This document shows, in pieces, positions 8,011 through 17,373 of a DNA stretch of 64,000 nucleotides (positions within the stretch are counted from its first letter, which is position 1; every line of letters starts with the position of its first letter). The notes beneath the pieces were generated by a model. It was not told where the DNA came from. It saw only the letters and a program-made list of their open reading frames with translations, and did no database searches. This DNA comes from Alteromonas sp. KUL42 (GTDB lineage Bacteria; Pseudomonadota; Gammaproteobacteria; Enterobacterales; Alteromonadaceae). The translations under genes were made by a program, and so were the position numbers. The DNA is taken from assembly GCF_006538325.1 (NCBI RefSeq), contig NZ_BJKK01000001.1:372001-436000 (forward strand). Direction: 5' to 3'.

Positions 8011-11000
8011 ATGAAAAAGCTCCTTCAAGCGGCTCTTGCCGTATCTGTGTCTATAGCATGTATGCCCGCTATGGCTGCCAAGAATAAAGACGATTCAACC
8101 GTATTTACCAGCGATACCTTCAAAGCGATGGAACTCAGAAGTATTGGGCCAGCTTATATGTCGGGGCGTATTGCTGATATTGCCATCGATCAAAACAACC
8201 CTTCTACGTGGTATACGGCGGTTGGCTCTGGCGGTGTGTGGAAAACCACGAATGCGGGAACAACCTGGACGCCAGTATTTGACAAGCAAACTGTTTATTC
8301 CATTGGTGATGTAACTATTGCGCCGAGTAATTCAAACATAGTTTGGGTAGGTACGGGTGAAAATAACGGTGGACGTCATATAAGCTTTGGCGACGGTGTG
8401 TATAAATCTGTCGATGGCGGGAAAACGTGGAAAAATATGGGCCTACCCAACTCAGAGCACGTTTCAGATATTATTATCCATCCTACCAATCCCGATATCG
8501 TCTGGGTATCGGCTCAAGGGCCGTTATGGAGTAAGGGCGGAGACAGAGGCCTTTATAAGACGATAGATGGAGGCAAATCTTGGAAGCAAGTGTTGACGCC
8601 TACCGATGAATGGACTGGCGTTACCTCGTTACTTATTGACCCAAGAAACCCTGACAAGCTGTATGCAGCAACTTGGTCTCGTCAACGTACCATCGCGGCT
8701 TATGTTGGCACGAACGAAGGCGCGGGTATTTTTACGTCTAACGATGGCGGCGAAACGTGGACGGAACTTAAAGAAGGTTTACCTAAGGGGAACATGGGCA
8801 AAATTGGTATGGCTATCTCGCCAATGAAGCCAGATGTATTGTATGCCACTATTGAAACCGATAACCGCAAAGGTGGTTTTTACCGTTCAGAAGACCAAGG
8901 TGCAAGTTGGACCAAGGTGTCCGATGAAGTAGGCGGTGGTACAGGCCCGCATTACTATCAAGAAATATTTGCCGATCAGCATCAGTTTGACCGTGTTTAT
9001 ATTGCCAGTAACTACAGCAAAGTATCAAATGACGGTGGCAGAACATGGACACCGATTAATACCAAACGAAAGCACGTCGATGATCACGCAATGGCGTTTC
9101 ACCCCACAGATCCAGACTTCGTCTTAATGGGCTCTGATGGTGGTATTTATATGTCGCACGACAGAATGGAAAACTGGCGCTTTATGGCAAACTTGCCCTT
9201 AACCCAGTTTTATAAAGTTGCCCCAGATGACAGCGCGCCGTTTTACAATGTTTATGCAGGTGCTCAGGACAACTCTACACAAGGTGGCCCCTCTCGAACC
9301 AACCGCAAAGAAGGTATCAAAAACAAAGATTGGTTCTTAACCCTAGGCGGGGACGGACACCAACCTGCGGTTGAACCCGGCAACCCAGATATTATTTATT
9401 CACAGTGGCAGCAAGGCAATTTAGTACGCGTAGACCGCACAACCAAAGAGGGCGTGTATATAAGACCTCAACCGCTACCGGGAGACCCTGCTGAGCGCTT
9501 TAATTGGGATGCGCCAATAAATGTGTCGGCGCACGACCCTAAACGTATTTATTTTACTTCACAGCGCGTATGGCGCTCTGATGACCGCGGGGATAGTTGG
9601 ACCGCAGTCTCTGGCGATCTAACTAAAAATGGCAACAGAATGCATATGCCTATGATGGGCAGAACCTGGTCTGTGGAAGCAGGGTGGGATCTCTATGCCA
9701 TGTCTGAATTCCATACCATTGCCAATTTCGCTGAAAGTCCGGTAGACCAAGATATTTTGTGGGTAGGTACTGACGATGGCCTGATTCAGGTAACCACTGA
9801 TGGCGGCAAAAATTGGAAGAAAATAGAACTTGAAGATATCAAAGGCATTCCAGCCACGGCTTACGTTAATGATATTCGTGCCGACCTTTTTGACCCGAAC
9901 ACTGTTTATGTAGCCTTGGATAACCACAAATACGGTGATTACAAACCCTATCTAATAAAGTCGACTAACCTAGGTAAAAAATGGGTATCACTAGCTGATG
10001 ACCTTCCAGAAAAGCACTTGGTATGGCGTATTGTGCAAGACCATGTGAACAAGGATTTGATGTTCATTGGTACAGAATTTGGCATTTTCTTCACCGTAGA
10101 CGGTGGCAAAGATTGGGTTGAACTAGATGGGGGAATGCCCACTATTTCAACTCGCGATGTGAAGATCCAGCGCAGAGAAAATGATTTGGTTGCCGGTACC
10201 TTTGGACGCGGTATCTATATTCTAGATGACTATGCACCATTACGTACATTAAGCGAAAAGAGCATGGAGCAAGACGCATTGCTGTTTGCGCCAAGTCGAC
10301 CCGTGAAGTGGTTTAATTTGGATGATAATCATACCGATTCTGATGGTGATGACCGCTATGTAGCTAAAAACCCAGAGCATGGCGCGACACTGACGTATTA
10401 CCTGAAAGACGATGTGCTATCAGCTAAAGAAAAGCGTCAAAAGGCGGAAAAAGCGCTGCTTGAAGACGACAAATTCCCGAAATATCCCAGCTGGGAAGCA
10501 GTTGAAGCTGAGTTGTTAGAAGAAGCGCCAGCCGTGTACTTGGAGATCCGCGATACCAATGGTGAAGTGGTAAACCGTGTTGAAGGAAGTGCGAATAAAG
10601 GTTTGCATCGAGCAACGTGGAATATGCAGCATGCGGGCACAACACCCATTAACGACAAAGACAGCAAAAACAAAGGGCTAATGGCAATGCCGGGCAGTTA
10701 CAGTGCGGTGTTAATGAAACGGGAGGGGGCAGAACTGACACAGTTGGCAGAGCCTGTCGAGTTTGAATTGGTATCTATTTATGAAGGTGCATTGGAAGGT
10801 CCTTCTAAAGACGAAATCAAAGCGTTTCAGCAAGAACTAACCTTAGTGCAAGCGCGAGTACTATCGTCAACGACAGTGCTTAAACAACTCAATGACACCA
10901 TGGATATGGTTCGAATGGCCATTGATCGCACGCCTTCTGATGTTGCGTTATTAGAGACAAAATATGCCGATATTCAAGACGAAATAAACGCTATTAATAA

Positions 11001-11268
11001 AGTCTTCAATGGGTTAGCTTCTCGCGAGAAAAATGGCATTAAGCCAGCGAATGTTATGAGCCGTTTACGCTACGCTATGTCTGCACTGTGGTCGTCATAT
11101 GGACCTACTCAGCAGCACAAAGACCAGTTGAGCTATGCCAATGATGGTGTGGAGCAGGTTGTAGAGCGCATTAAAGTGATACAGGAGCAATCAGTGCCAT
11201 CGCTGCAACAGGCAATAGTTGACCAAGGAGGTCCGTGGACTACTGGGCTTCCTGTTATTGCCAAATAG
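8011..11268 (+). CDS. Secreted BNR/Asp-box repeat protein (VPS10/sortilin-like propeller)
   Basis: A 1085-residue exported protein often annotated as glycosyl hydrolase because of its BNR repeats. The signal peptide MKKLLQAALAVSVSIACM ends at AMA. At least seven Asp-box repeats follow (DGGKTWKNM, DGGKSWKQV, DGGETWTEL, DQGASWTKV, DGGRTWTPI, DGGKNWKKI, DGGKDWVEL), forming one or two beta-propellers up to about residue 750. The last 330 residues hold a beta-rich segment (VYLEIRDTNGEVV) and then helices. I chose the ATG at 8011 because it begins the signal peptide. No catalytic site can be assigned. A role in extracellular or periplasmic protein handling or hydrolysis is possible but unproven. 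Confidence 0.85.
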   Translation: MKKLLQAALAVSVSIACMPAMAAKNKDDSTVFTSDTFKAMELRSIGPAYMSGRIADIAIDQNNPSTWYTAVGSGGVWKTTNAGTTWTPVFDKQTVYSIGDVTIAPSNSNIVWVGTGENNGGRHISFGDGVYKSVDGGKTWKNMGLPNSEHVSDIIIHPTNPDIVWVSAQGPLWSKGGDRGLYKTIDGGKSWKQVLTPTDEWTGVTSLLIDPRNPDKLYAATWSRQRTIAAYVGTNEGAGIFTSNDGGETWTELKEGLPKGNMGKIGMAISPMKPDVLYATIETDNRKGGFYRSEDQGASWTKVSDEVGGGTGPHYYQEIFADQHQFDRVYIASNYSKVSNDGGRTWTPINTKRKHVDDHAMAFHPTDPDFVLMGSDGGIYMSHDRMENWRFMANLPLTQFYKVAPDDSAPFYNVYAGAQDNSTQGGPSRTNRKEGIKNKDWFLTLGGDGHQPAVEPGNPDIIYSQWQQGNLVRVDRTTKEGVYIRPQPLPGDPAERFNWDAPINVSAHDPKRIYFTSQRVWRSDDRGDSWTAVSGDLTKNGNRMHMPMMGRTWSVEAGWDLYAMSEFHTIANFAESPVDQDILWVGTDDGLIQVTTDGGKNWKKIELEDIKGIPATAYVNDIRADLFDPNTVYVALDNHKYGDYKPYLIKSTNLGKKWVSLADDLPEKHLVWRIVQDHVNKDLMFIGTEFGIFFTVDGGKDWVELDGGMPTISTRDVKIQRRENDLVAGTFGRGIYILDDYAPLRTLSEKSMEQDALLFAPSRPVKWFNLDDNHTDSDGDDRYVAKNPEHGATLTYYLKDDVLSAKEKRQKAEKALLEDDKFPKYPSWEAVEAELLEEAPAVYLEIRDTNGEVVNRVEGSANKGLHRATWNMQHAGTTPINDKDSKNKGLMAMPGSYSAVLMKREGAELTQLAEPVEFELVSIYEGALEGPSKDEIKAFQQELTLVQARVLSSTTVLKQLNDTMDMVRMAIDRTPSDVALLETKYADIQDEINAINKVFNGLASREKNGIKPANVMSRLRYAMSALWSSYGPTQQHKDQLSYANDGVEQVVERIKVIQEQSVPSLQQAIVDQGGPWTTGLPVIAK

Positions 11269-11316
11269 TGCATTGGGAAGTTTATTTAGCGCTAACTAAA
11301 CCTAAAAATAAAGATA

Positions 11317-11356
11317 TAGTGCGGCAGTGTAATCATTGCCGCGCTATCCTGTTTTT
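11317..11356 (+). terminator. Rho-independent terminator after BNR protein
   Basis: TAGTGCGGCA at 11317-11326 pairs with TGCCGCGCTA at 11337-11346 (ten pairs, one G-U), followed by CCTG and five T. It lies 49 bases after the stop codon. Confidence 0.8.
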
Positions 11357-11416
11357 ATTTGATTTTTGTCCGGTTCACTTTTCATCAGCCCTCTTCAAAC
11401 ATATGTTTTATCCTAA

Positions 11417-13342
11417 ATGCGCTTAAAAACTACTATAAGAAAATGCCCACTCTCTTTTATTTGCCTATGTAGCTGGCTTTCTACCATTCCTTTTGAGGAA
11501 GTAAAAGCAGACGAAATAGAACGCTATACCGTGACAGTACCAAAGCCGTTGTACGACAAGACACTTCAGCAAATTTTTCCCCAATATCACTATTCAAGTA
11601 CCACTTCATTGGCATCAACACATGCTAATGAAATAGTGCTTCAATCGCCTTCTGTAAATTTAAACGGGCAAGGTGGGCAAATTCAAAATATCAACATCCG
11701 AGGCTTTTCTCGGTGGCGTATACAATCGCTGGTGGATGGAGTACCCATTGTGAGCGACCGCCGTGCTGGCTCTAGTGTTGGTTTTTTACCTCCCCAATTC
11801 ATAGCGCAAGCTGATGTTGTGCCCGGTGCGACTTCAACATACCTTGGGTCTGGTGCAATTGGCGGTGCAATAAACCTGCAGTTCTTTGATGTGATTGTGC
11901 CTCATGTCAGATTATCTTGGGGCCACAATCAGAACTTACAGCAATACAGCTACGCGGATGTGAGCGGAAACACTGATTGGCAAGGCGCTTTTACTAATGC
12001 GGGGAAAGGTATTGATGCGCAAAATCGCGAATTGATGGATGCGTACACTCAGTCTGCGTTTTTCCTTCGACATCGACCAGAAAGTAGTGCAGTGAAAGAG
12101 GTATGGACACTGTATTCTCACAATAGTGATATTGGTAAGTCGAGTAGCGACTATCCTAATGATCGGATAACTATCTATCCCCAAAATACCCATTGGTTAG
12201 GAAAAATGCGCATTGGGCTAGACACGTTGGCGGAAGGCACAACGGCGAATATCTGGTGGCATCAATCTAACCTAGAAACCAGTACAACAAGAATAGAAAA
12301 ACGGCGTAACGATAGTGATAACAAGGCGTTCGATTTCGGCAGTGATATCAGTGGTTCCGCTGAGTTTTCCGATTGGTTTTTTAATTGGCAGTGGCAAGTT
12401 AGTGCAAGAGAGGGGGTAAGTATTGATGAGAGTGAGTATGCACTTACTTCAAGTGTTCCAATTTATAAGTTGCGCACCTTAGATGCCAGTGAATATAACA
12501 CCGCAGTAATAACGGATGTATCAAGCGTATTTGGTAACTTTGCTATTGCATCAGGTGGGCGTCTTGATTGGCAGCGTCAGTCTAACAATAGTGTAGATGT
12601 TACTTCCTTGAATGTTAGTGGTTTCACAGGTGCAAACTACACGTTATCAGCGCATTGGAATGCAAGCCTTTATGTGTCGAGTGCGTTTAGAAATCCATCA
12701 CTCACAGAGCGTTTCTTTTTCGGTGAGACGCCTCGGGGCACAGTGCGGGGGGATGAAAATCTGCTCACTGAAGAAGCGATTAATACGCAGGGAACCTTGT
12801 TTTACAACAATGCAAATACCAAGGCTTCGGTTGAGGTCTTCCATCAGAAAATAAATAATTATATCGAACGCATTGATGTTTCAGATGATTCTGAGCCAGG
12901 CGTGAGAACCCTACAGTATGCCAATATTCAAAATGCGACAATTCGAGGGGTGACGTACCAAATACAATGGCATCCATCACACAGTGCTTGGCAATTTCGT
13001 GTAAGTGGCGCATGGATTAAAGGACAAAATGACCAAGGCGGCGCTATTGCGGATATTCCACCTCATAATCAAAGGTTAGATGTTAATTATGAGTTTTCGG
13101 ATTTTCGTGTATTTACCACATTGTCATATCGCAGTAGCAAGCGAGATATAGGTATTGGAGAGCGCGAGGTTGAAAACATTGTCACCGCAGATATAGGTGG
13201 TGAATGGCAAATAAGCCAAAGGCTTCGCCTACATGCGAAGTGGACAAATATAACAAACCAACTGTTTTATAGCAGTACTGATGAGCAAGCAGCGTTTGCC
13301 CAAGGTAGTAACGTAAATATTGGTGCAACTGTACTGTTGTAA
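11417..13342 (+). CDS. TonB-dependent receptor
   Basis: A 641-residue outer-membrane receptor for uptake of a large ligand powered by TonB. A Sec signal-like N-terminus precedes a plug domain (about 60-160; INIRGFSRWRIQSLVDGVPI and GSGAIGGAINLQF are the conserved plug segments). A 22-strand type barrel follows, including FRNPSLTERFF and the late HAKWTNITNQLFY motif. The length fits siderophore or heme-type receptors. The C-terminus ends in LL rather than an aromatic residue. It is convergent with a PepSY membrane protein, a pairing common in iron uptake loci. I saw no convincing Fur box upstream, so the substrate stays open. Confidence 0.88.
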   Translation: MRLKTTIRKCPLSFICLCSWLSTIPFEEVKADEIERYTVTVPKPLYDKTLQQIFPQYHYSSTTSLASTHANEIVLQSPSVNLNGQGGQIQNINIRGFSRWRIQSLVDGVPIVSDRRAGSSVGFLPPQFIAQADVVPGATSTYLGSGAIGGAINLQFFDVIVPHVRLSWGHNQNLQQYSYADVSGNTDWQGAFTNAGKGIDAQNRELMDAYTQSAFFLRHRPESSAVKEVWTLYSHNSDIGKSSSDYPNDRITIYPQNTHWLGKMRIGLDTLAEGTTANIWWHQSNLETSTTRIEKRRNDSDNKAFDFGSDISGSAEFSDWFFNWQWQVSAREGVSIDESEYALTSSVPIYKLRTLDASEYNTAVITDVSSVFGNFAIASGGRLDWQRQSNNSVDVTSLNVSGFTGANYTLSAHWNASLYVSSAFRNPSLTERFFFGETPRGTVRGDENLLTEEAINTQGTLFYNNANTKASVEVFHQKINNYIERIDVSDDSEPGVRTLQYANIQNATIRGVTYQIQWHPSHSAWQFRVSGAWIKGQNDQGGAIADIPPHNQRLDVNYEFSDFRVFTTLSYRSSKRDIGIGEREVENIVTADIGGEWQISQRLRLHAKWTNITNQLFYSSTDEQAAFAQGSNVNIGATVLL

Positions 13343-13362
13343 GAAAGACATGTTAAAGGGCG

Positions 13363-13887
13363 CTAATTTATACGATAGTGGCGCTTTCTATATTTACTCT
13401 TTAGTGTAGTAAACAGCATTACCAGCCCCGTTACCCAAAGCACGAAAAGCAAAATTGCCGCAGGTAAAAAAAGCCACAATTTGGCACCTTCAAAAAACCA
13501 ACTACCGTCGTGAATAGCTTCTATGGTGTCAGTACGTCTATACGCCACCTGAAGCACGTCGCCAGATTGTGCGTCTAGTTGTATTTCCCAATGGTTCTTC
13601 CCACGCACTTTTATAATGCCTTTATTCGGTCTAACGTCCAGCCTATCTATATCCTCCCAAGTGACTATATTAGCCTCAGCTACAGTGCTTGCTGACTGTA
13701 AAATACGTTCGAAACTCAGTGTTGGGTAAGCATTTGGGGCTCTTTGTGTGGGAGGTTGGATCCAATCAAACTCTTTTTTAACCTGCAGTAATAATCCACT
13801 TCCAATAACAATGATAACAGGGATAAATATAACGAGGGAAAGCCATAAATGAAGGCTTCTACTGGTTTTTCGAAGAGTGTTGGCCAT
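13363..13887 (-). CDS. PepSY-associated inner-membrane protein
   Basis: A 174-residue protein with an N-terminal transmembrane helix (about 13-34), a periplasmic PepSY-like domain (about 50-130; WEIQLDAQSGDVLQV is the core beta pair), and a second helix (about 138-162). It ends in a basic tail. This is the short two-helix form of the PepSY_TM family, which accompanies TonB-dependent receptors and ferric reductases. It is convergent with the TonB receptor, with only 20 bases between stop codons. A role in iron-siderophore handling is inferred from this context. Confidence 0.8.
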   Translation of the reverse strand: MANTLRKTSRSLHLWLSLVIFIPVIIVIGSGLLLQVKKEFDWIQPPTQRAPNAYPTLSFERILQSASTVAEANIVTWEDIDRLDVRPNKGIIKVRGKNHWEIQLDAQSGDVLQVAYRRTDTIEAIHDGSWFFEGAKLWLFLPAAILLFVLWVTGLVMLFTTLKSKYRKRHYRIN

Positions 13888-14087
13888 GAATTTTCTACCA
13901 GAAATTTAAGTTGTTACTATACGTTAATGTGCTGGCGCTTAAAAATGCTAAGCGCTTAAGCAACAATAATTGTCGTTGTAAGTAATAACTCGTAAACAAT
14001 AAAGCGCGAATTGGGATTTCATATCAGTGTGAGTTGATTTGGTGTAGACTCCGCATTTGCTTTCACCCTGTCTTACAAAGGCCCCTC

Positions 14088-14726
14088 ATGATCCACAATG
14101 ATGTTTTACGCCGTCTGCGCTTTGCTCTTGCCATAAACGATACCGCTGCAATCGGTATCTTTAAGATGGTCGACTATGATATGGATATTGAATACCTTCA
14201 TGCCATTATGAAAAAAGAAGATGAAACAGGCTATTTGCCGTGTAGAGATAAAATCATCGCACTATTTCTCGATGGCCTTATTATCAAAAATCGTGGTAAG
14301 CAAGAGGGGCAAATGCCAAGGGTTCTTGAAGCAGGAGAACGTTTGTCGAACAACGATATTCTTAGAAAGCTCCGCATTGCTATGAGTTACAAAGACGAAG
14401 ACATGATTGATGTGTTGAAGCTAGCCAATTTTCGTATGAGCAAAGGTGAGTTATCTGCATTTTTCAGAAAGCCTGATCACAGAAACTTTAAACCCGCTGG
14501 CGATCAAGTTGTACGCAACTTGCTCCAAGGCATGGTGAAAAAGTACCGCCCAGACTCGACAAAACAAAAGGCCAATATTTCAAGTCGTGGGGCTACTCAA
14601 AAGACGAACGCCCGGCCCAAAGCAACGCAAACGCCAAAGCCAGCGCAACAGCCAAAGTCTAAACCAACGTCAGCGGCGAAGCCTTCAGAGACGCAATCAG
14701 TCTGGGGTAAGATAAATAAAGGCTAA
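14088..14726 (+). CDS. YehS-like DUF1456 protein
   Basis: A 212-residue cytoplasmic protein made of two DUF1456 repeats, NDVLRRLRFALAIND (from about residue 3) and NDILRKLRIAMSYKD (from about 88). E. coli YehS has the same two repeats in about 156 residues. The extra 50 C-terminal residues here are low-complexity Lys/Pro/Ala/Thr sequence, probably disordered. Function is unknown. I chose the ATG at 14088 because it starts directly at the first repeat; an upstream frame extension has no family match. Confidence 0.85.
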   Translation: MIHNDVLRRLRFALAINDTAAIGIFKMVDYDMDIEYLHAIMKKEDETGYLPCRDKIIALFLDGLIIKNRGKQEGQMPRVLEAGERLSNNDILRKLRIAMSYKDEDMIDVLKLANFRMSKGELSAFFRKPDHRNFKPAGDQVVRNLLQGMVKKYRPDSTKQKANISSRGATQKTNARPKATQTPKPAQQPKSKPTSAAKPSETQSVWGKINKG

Positions 14727-14834
14727 GGGTACGTTGTTGAGACAAATGCACCATCATGCAAGTCAGGCTGTTTTGAAAAGCGTTATTAGCGCCTACAGGT
14801 ACAATATACTGGTCATAGTTAAAAGGAGTATTCA

Positions 14835-15383
14835 ATGAGCCGACATTTTGAAAAAGCCGATGGTCTCTATGAAGAGAAAGACACTGCAACTCAAGGGTTT
14901 GTTTTCAACCAAACCATGCTGCGCATTGCAGATCCAAAGCGTTCACTGGACTTTTACACCCGCGTGATGGGGATGACGCTAATTAAGCGATTAGATTTTG
15001 AAGAAATGAAGTTCAGTTTGTTCTTTCTTGCTGCAGGGGATGATTTCTCAGATATTGCTGAGGATGACGAAACGCGTACGCAGCAAACATTCGGTCGCCC
15101 AGCTATGCTTGAACTTACTCATAACTGGGGAGATTCACCAGAAACCATTGAATACCACAATGGCAATAGTGAACCAAAAGGTTTTGGGCATATAGGGTTT
15201 CATGTACCTAACGCAGAGGCAGCATGTGAGCGATTTGAGGCACTTGGCGTTCCCTTTCAAAAAGGATTGAATGACGGTGCAATGAAAGGCATCGCGTTCA
15301 TTAAAGACCCGGATGGTTACTGGATTGAGATATTCGATGCCGCAAAAGTAGCGCAAACATGTGCGCCACATTTAAAGGCCTAA
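14835..15383 (+). CDS. gloA: Lactoylglutathione lyase (glyoxalase I)
   Basis: Converts the methylglyoxal-glutathione hemithioacetal to S-lactoylglutathione in the cytoplasm. The 182 residues match the longer glyoxalase I class known from Pseudomonas and eukaryotes, not the 135-residue E. coli form. Metal ligands are visible as Gln26 (NQTMLRI), Glu in MLELTHN, His in GFGHIGFHV and Glu in GYWIEIF. The inserted segment with [11 protein letters not shown] is typical of the long class. AAAGGAG precedes the ATG. A strong terminator follows. Confidence 0.94.
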   Translation: MSRHFEKADGLYEEKDTATQGFVFNQTMLRIADPKRSLDFYTRVMGMTLIKRLDFEEMKFSLFFLAAGDDFSDIAEDDETRTQQTFGRPAMLELTHNWGDSPETIEYHNGNSEPKGFGHIGFHVPNAEAACERFEALGVPFQKGLNDGAMKGIAFIKDPDGYWIEIFDAAKVAQTCAPHLKA

Positions 15384-15458
15384 ACAGGCGCTAATAAGCT
15401 TGCTAAAAAAATGTTTAACAAAGGTCTAATTGTTTTAACACAATGGGCTAGAGGAAAG

Positions 15459-15490
15459 CACTAAAAGGAGCGTTCGCTCCTTTTAGTGTT
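15459..15490. terminator. Bidirectional terminator between gloA and M56 gene
   Basis: A perfect 14-bp stem (CACTAAAAGGAGCG at 15459-15472, complement at 15475-15488) with a two-base apex, lying between convergent genes. The A/T-rich outer stem gives U-rich ends on both strands. Confidence 0.85.
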
Positions 15491-15520
15491 CTCAGTAAAC
15501 AATCGACGTTGTTTTTATCA

Positions 15521-16729
15521 CTATTTTTTAATGGTGATGATTTCCATCTCATCAGTGTGTTTGACGGTTAAACTCTCATCACTTAGCTTATAATCTAACT
15601 GCACTAACAATCCAGTTTGCCTTAATGCCTGGCCGCCTTGAATACGCGGTTTGTAATGCCATTCTTTTAAAGCAGTCATGGCACTGTCATCAAAAACACC
15701 CTTAGGGATAGAATCAATTACTTTTATATTGTCAGTGGTGCCCGTTTCAGTGATATCGAACTCCATAACTACGTAACCCTCTTGATTTTCATTTATGGCG
15801 GAAGCAGGGTAAGTGGGCTCTACACGTTTAATTGGTTGGGCCGCGTTCATTTTGCTCTCAGCCTTTTTAGGGGGCGGTGGTGGAACATTGGCTAACGCCG
15901 TATTAGCAAGTATTAACGAGGCAATTGATAGCGTAGCAGCAGCCGCAATTTTGCTAGTGGCAGCGGGGTGTTTCATCGAATTTAGGCGTTTTATCATGGT
16001 ACTTTTTTCTCCAAAAGTAGGGTACAGGGTTATAGCACTCGAGCATTGCTCTGCACATTGAACAAGTGCTTTTGCATAGTCGAGCCGTTCGCTATTTGTT
16101 TTATTTTTAAGTACTTCGTGGTCACATGCCATTTCTTGGCTTACTCGAAATGACTTTAGGGCAATCCAAGCAATAGGGTTAAACCAAAACAAGATGGTCA
16201 TGGTCATAGCAAGGGTATTCCACAAATGGTCTTTGTGTTTCCTGTGCACGTTTTCATGTTCTAACACCAAAGCTTGCTGTGCATGACTAAAGGCGGACTT
16301 AAATGAATATGGCAACAGTATTTTGGGAGCAACAAAGCCAAACAGCATTGGTGTTGTAGCATGTCGGGAATAATACGCGTTTGTGTGTACAGCCTTTCTT
16401 TTGCTAATGGAAAGGTACGTCAACATGTGGTGCACCAAAACATAAGCAGTGAGCAGACTCACCCCAAAAGCCCACAAACTAAACAGTATTTTTAGGTCTT
16501 GGGTGACAATTTCAGGTTTCACACCCACCACATAACGACTTAACGATTCAACAGGCGTTGCAACTACATCAACAGGGATGTTATTGAGTATGAGCGCTAA
16601 TGGTACTAGCAGCCATAGTCTATAGGTAAAAAGTACACCTAACTTGTCTGTAAGAAAGTGCTCGATGACTATCATTAACAAAAGTATCAAGCACAGCACG
16701 CCCTGTTGGGCTATAAGCCAATCAATCAT
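15521..16729 (-). CDS. BlaR1-type M56 metallopeptidase with TonB C-terminal domain
   Basis: A 402-residue inner-membrane protein. Four or so transmembrane helices surround the zinc-protease motif HENVH (near residue 180) of the M56 family, with a later helix near residues 265-285. A Pro-rich linker (VPPPPPKKAE) then leads to a C-terminal TonB-like domain (about 300-390; YPASAINENQEGYVVMEF, ALKEWHYKP). It probably cleaves or signals to the BlaI repressor encoded just upstream. The ATG at 16729 overlaps the blaI stop by eight bases (ATGATTGA), so translation is likely coupled. The signal could be cell-wall stress. No beta-lactamase gene is adjacent. Confidence 0.88.
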   Translation of the reverse strand: MIDWLIAQQGVLCLILLLMIVIEHFLTDKLGVLFTYRLWLLVPLALILNNIPVDVVATPVESLSRYVVGVKPEIVTQDLKILFSLWAFGVSLLTAYVLVHHMLTYLSISKRKAVHTNAYYSRHATTPMLFGFVAPKILLPYSFKSAFSHAQQALVLEHENVHRKHKDHLWNTLAMTMTILFWFNPIAWIALKSFRVSQEMACDHEVLKNKTNSERLDYAKALVQCAEQCSSAITLYPTFGEKSTMIKRLNSMKHPAATSKIAAAATLSIASLILANTALANVPPPPPKKAESKMNAAQPIKRVEPTYPASAINENQEGYVVMEFDITETGTTDNIKVIDSIPKGVFDDSAMTALKEWHYKPRIQGGQALRQTGLLVQLDYKLSDESLTVKHTDEMEIITIKK

Positions 16730-17114
16730 TATCTTTTTCCCATTGCTCAATAAGCGCTTTTAGCTCTTTAACATCTTGTTTAGACAAAGCGTTTTGGTTG
16801 GCAAAGCCTGCAACCATGGGCGTGATTTTTCCCTTGAATAACCGACTAACAAAGCTCGTAGTCTCCTTCTTGGTGTATTCATCTCGCGCAATCAGTGGAA
16901 AATACAAATACTGGCGTTGTTGCTTTTCAAAGCTCAACACCTCTTTTTTGACCAGTCGACCAAGCAGTGTCTTTACGGTTTTATCATGCCAATTTTTTCT
17001 CTGGTTAAGGCGCTCAATAACCTCATTGGCGGTGACAGGGTTGTCATCCCAAATCACGTCTAACACGTCAAACTCTGCATTTGAGATCTCTGGCTTCTCT
17101 GATTTATTGCTCAT
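16722..17114 (-). CDS. BlaI/MecI/CopY family transcriptional repressor
   Basis: A 130-residue winged-helix repressor. The N-terminal DNA-binding region reads ISNAEFDVLDVIWDDNPVTANEVIERL, followed by KTVKTLLGRLVKKEVL, the conserved recognition helix area. The C-terminal helices provide dimerisation and the usual protease-sensitive site. It forms a coupled two-gene operon with the M56 peptidase. Two dyads with TACA/TGTA arms lie just upstream of its start, which suggests autorepression. Confidence 0.93.
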   Translation of the reverse strand: MSNKSEKPEISNAEFDVLDVIWDDNPVTANEVIERLNQRKNWHDKTVKTLLGRLVKKEVLSFEKQQRQYLYFPLIARDEYTKKETTSFVSRLFKGKITPMVAGFANQNALSKQDVKELKALIEQWEKDND

Positions 17115-17134
17115 CGGTGTACATCTTTTTTGAT

Positions 17135-17172
17135 TACAATTGTAGTCTATGGTGTTAAGATTACATGTGTAA
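17135..17172. promoter_or_regulatory. Candidate BlaI operators
   Basis: TACAATTGTA (17135-17144) is a perfect palindrome and TTACATGTGTAA (17161-17172) a near-perfect one, 27 bases apart centre to centre, 20-60 bases upstream of blaI. The arms match the TACA/TGTA core known for BlaI/MecI operators. Binding is inferred. Confidence 0.6.
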
Positions 17173-17373
17173 TTTAATATTGCAAGCTTATTTTTTAGAC
17201 GAGAGTGTTTTTTGGAGCAACCAAGCCTTTGTAATCAAGATCAGCCACAAAGTCTGTCAGTTTTACTGAGAGGGCAAGCTAATTTACGGATTGGCATTAA
17301 ATGAAAGCATCGTGACAAAACTTGGTTCACTGAAATGGGGTAGTACGGTATGAACTCACCAGAGACAAATTAG

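Noticed and set aside
13888..14087. Inverted repeats around AAGCGCTT and CAACAATAATTGTCGTTG upstream of the PepSY gene as a Fur box
   Set aside because: Neither matches the Fur consensus GATAATGATAATCATTATC well enough to call.
16798..17133. A 111-codon ORF antisense to blaI
   Set aside because: Its sequence is explained by the codon pattern of blaI on the opposite strand; it has no plausible domain and covers the likely blaI promoter region.
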